DNA from: an uncultured Prevotellaceae bacterium
GTDB lineage: Bacteria; Bacteroidota; Bacteroidia; Bacteroidales; Bacteroidaceae
Assembly (NCBI GenBank): GCA_902771155.1
Contig: CACXVS010000011.1
Coordinates: 36,506 to 100,505, forward strand
Direction: 5' to 3'
Length of the DNA stretch: 64,000 nt
In this document: positions 62,921 to 64,000 of the stretch, piece by piece
Layout of the letters: every line of letters starts with the position of its first letter
Position numbering within the stretch: the stretch's first letter is position 1
The notes under the pieces: model-generated
What the model was told of the DNA's origin: nothing
The model's input: only the letters and a program-made list of their open reading frames with translations
Database searches by the model: none
Position numbers and translations under genes: made by a program

Positions 62921-64000
62921 TCACCACTTTTGCCAGTTATTATATATTGTTCCAACAATGTGGCATCGACCTCTGGCAGAAATGCCGCTCTTACACGCGA
63001 ACACGTTAAGCAGCGGGTTTGTTACATCTTCAATACTCCTTATGGCTCTATCTGTCAGCCCAAAGGGCTTTATCTTCTGGTATATGTCTGCCAATTCTTT
63101 CCTGTAATCTGGCAGGCACTTAAAGGCAATACCCTCTGGATGTTTTAAGAAGAGCAAATAAATTGCTTTGACTATGGGTTCCATCTTTACCTCTTTCTGG
63201 TAGTCTGCCAGAAGAATGGTACAATCTTTTGCAATAGTCAATCTGCTGACTTTTATTGCGTTCTTATTCTTTTCATCGTGGAAGCCCATCCTTCTGGTGG
63301 TCTTTTCACACCTTTTCCCCTCATAATACTTATCAAGCACGTTGCTGAAAATGTCGTTGGGTGCTACCATGTCAAACAAGGTCATACACGATTGAACCTT
63401 CAAAACATCAGGAAATCCCAATATGTTAAAGGCGGATGGATTGCTACAATCCAACAGAGCCTGAGTTATATCTCTTAGTCTATTTCCAAGAGTTGGGTGT
63501 TCCAGATACGCTTTAGCTTCTTCTTTACTACAAATGCCATAGTATTCGGACTTGTAGCTATGGCCCAATCCCTTAATTTGAGGGAATACATACCATATCC
63601 AATGTCCTCTCTTATGCCCTTCTCGAATTTCGTTCAAAGCTTCGGCGTATGTACACAATTCGGTATCTTGGGCATTAACAAACCTATCCAAATCATAGAT
63701 AATTTCACCTCCTTTTAAAGCAGCAACAAAACTCTTAGGTAAGCTGACATTATTAAGTTCTAATGCATCTTTAAAGAACAATGCCATCTCATCATCCCGG
63801 TAGCCACCAAGTCCACAGCCTATTCGAGTTACAAAGAAAAAGAGTTCAGGGTGTTCTTTTGTAAATGCCAAGAACCTACTTACAGATTCCTTCACCTCGT
63901 TGTCCTTCCTTACACCTTTACCAAAATCGACCGGAATAGCATAGCTGGCACCTTGCAATCCCTCTGGCTGCCCCCAGACTGCCCCAAACTTTTTACGTGC
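62921..64000 (-). CDS. Fusion protein: A1S_2505-like domain, DUF1810 and a shared unnamed domain (5' end outside window)
   Basis: At least 359 residues are visible and the frame stays open to the window edge. The first part (KKFGAVWGQPEGLQGASYAIP...FFFVTRIGCGLGGYRDDEMA, core VTRIGCGLGGY) resembles the A1S_2505 family, small proteins often found in phages and with macro-domain-like features. The middle (DLDRFVNAQDTELCTYAEAL, RGHWIWYVFPQIKGLGHSY, GFPDVLKVQSCMTLF) is DUF1810. The last 110 residues match the domain of the protein at 58520-59083. The TTG at 63958 is not a start; the protein continues upstream. Both named families have been discussed around ADP-ribose or NAD metabolism, so a role there is possible, but no activity is known to me. 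Confidence 0.7.
   Translation of the reverse strand, partial: ARKKFGAVWGQPEGLQGASYAIPVDFGKGVRKDNEVKESVSRFLAFTKEHPELFFFVTRIGCGLGGYRDDEMALFFKDALELNNVSLPKSFVAALKGGEIIYDLDRFVNAQDTELCTYAEALNEIREGHKRGHWIWYVFPQIKGLGHSYKSEYYGICSKEEAKAYLEHPTLGNRLRDITQALLDCSNPSAFNILGFPDVLKVQSCMTLFDMVAPNDIFSNVLDKYYEGKRCEKTTRRMGFHDEKNKNAIKVSRLTIAKDCTILLADYQKEVKMEPIVKAIYLLFLKHPEGIAFKCLPDYRKELADIYQKIKPFGLTDRAIRSIEDVTNPLLNVFACKSGISARGRCHIVGTIYNNWQKW

Overview
The window looks like a chromosomal segment from a Bacteroidales bacterium, most likely a plant-fibre-degrading member of the Prevotellaceae. The evidence is two SusC/SusD pairs, a hybrid two-component regulator, a NigD-like lipoprotein, DUF6057 proteins, glycoside hydrolases of families 3, 9 and 13, and many promoters with the Bacteroidetes -7 box TAnnTTTG, some with TTTG 19-20 bases upstream. 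No rRNA, tRNA, insertion sequence or CRISPR array was seen.

Layout. 1-3953: housekeeping genes on the plus strand (RluD-type pseudouridine synthase, D-Ala-D-Ala ligase, acyltransferase, NigD-like lipoprotein). 4167-11131: an outer-membrane uptake operon, susC-susD plus a lipoprotein made of two near-identical 190-residue-period modules. 11370-22289: three copies of a two-gene module, a DUF6057 membrane protein followed by a lipoprotein with a c-type heme motif (CxNCH) and a TolB-like propeller. Two copies are on plus with a DUF4369-like lipoprotein between them; the third is on minus behind a threonine aldolase. 22341-25278: a DUF3089 hydrolase and a GH13 amylase. 25303-37908: a polysaccharide utilisation locus with HTCS sensor, susC-susD, a CE1-type esterase and a GH3. 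38022-43412: a radical-SAM/DNA-metabolism pair, a HAD phosphatase and a second GH3. 43398-53276 (minus): epimerase, iron alcohol dehydrogenase, a tiny exported ORF, a histidine kinase with a degenerate partner, a GH9 endoglucanase, a LacI regulator and a Gfo/Idh oxidoreductase. 53524-57124: a second CE1-type esterase, a lipoprotein and a sugar isomerase-like protein. 57255-64000 (minus): FtsZ with an unknown partner, DnaB, three hypothetical genes and a DUF1810 fusion protein cut by the window edge.

How parts work together. The strongest new signal is a three-part operator (TTGAACAAAT-like sites spaced 20 and 30 bp) found at exactly the same distance, 58 bp, upstream of the -7 boxes of the second susC, the second GH3 and the second esterase. 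These three scattered promoters therefore look like one regulon, probably of the HTCS encoded at 25303-29325. The most likely undescribed system is the triplicated DUF6057/heme-propeller module. A second unusual theme is seven-base-periodic DNA at gene junctions whose last unit often carries the start codon, and which also appears inside coding sequence (two lipoprotein signal peptides and an acyltransferase).
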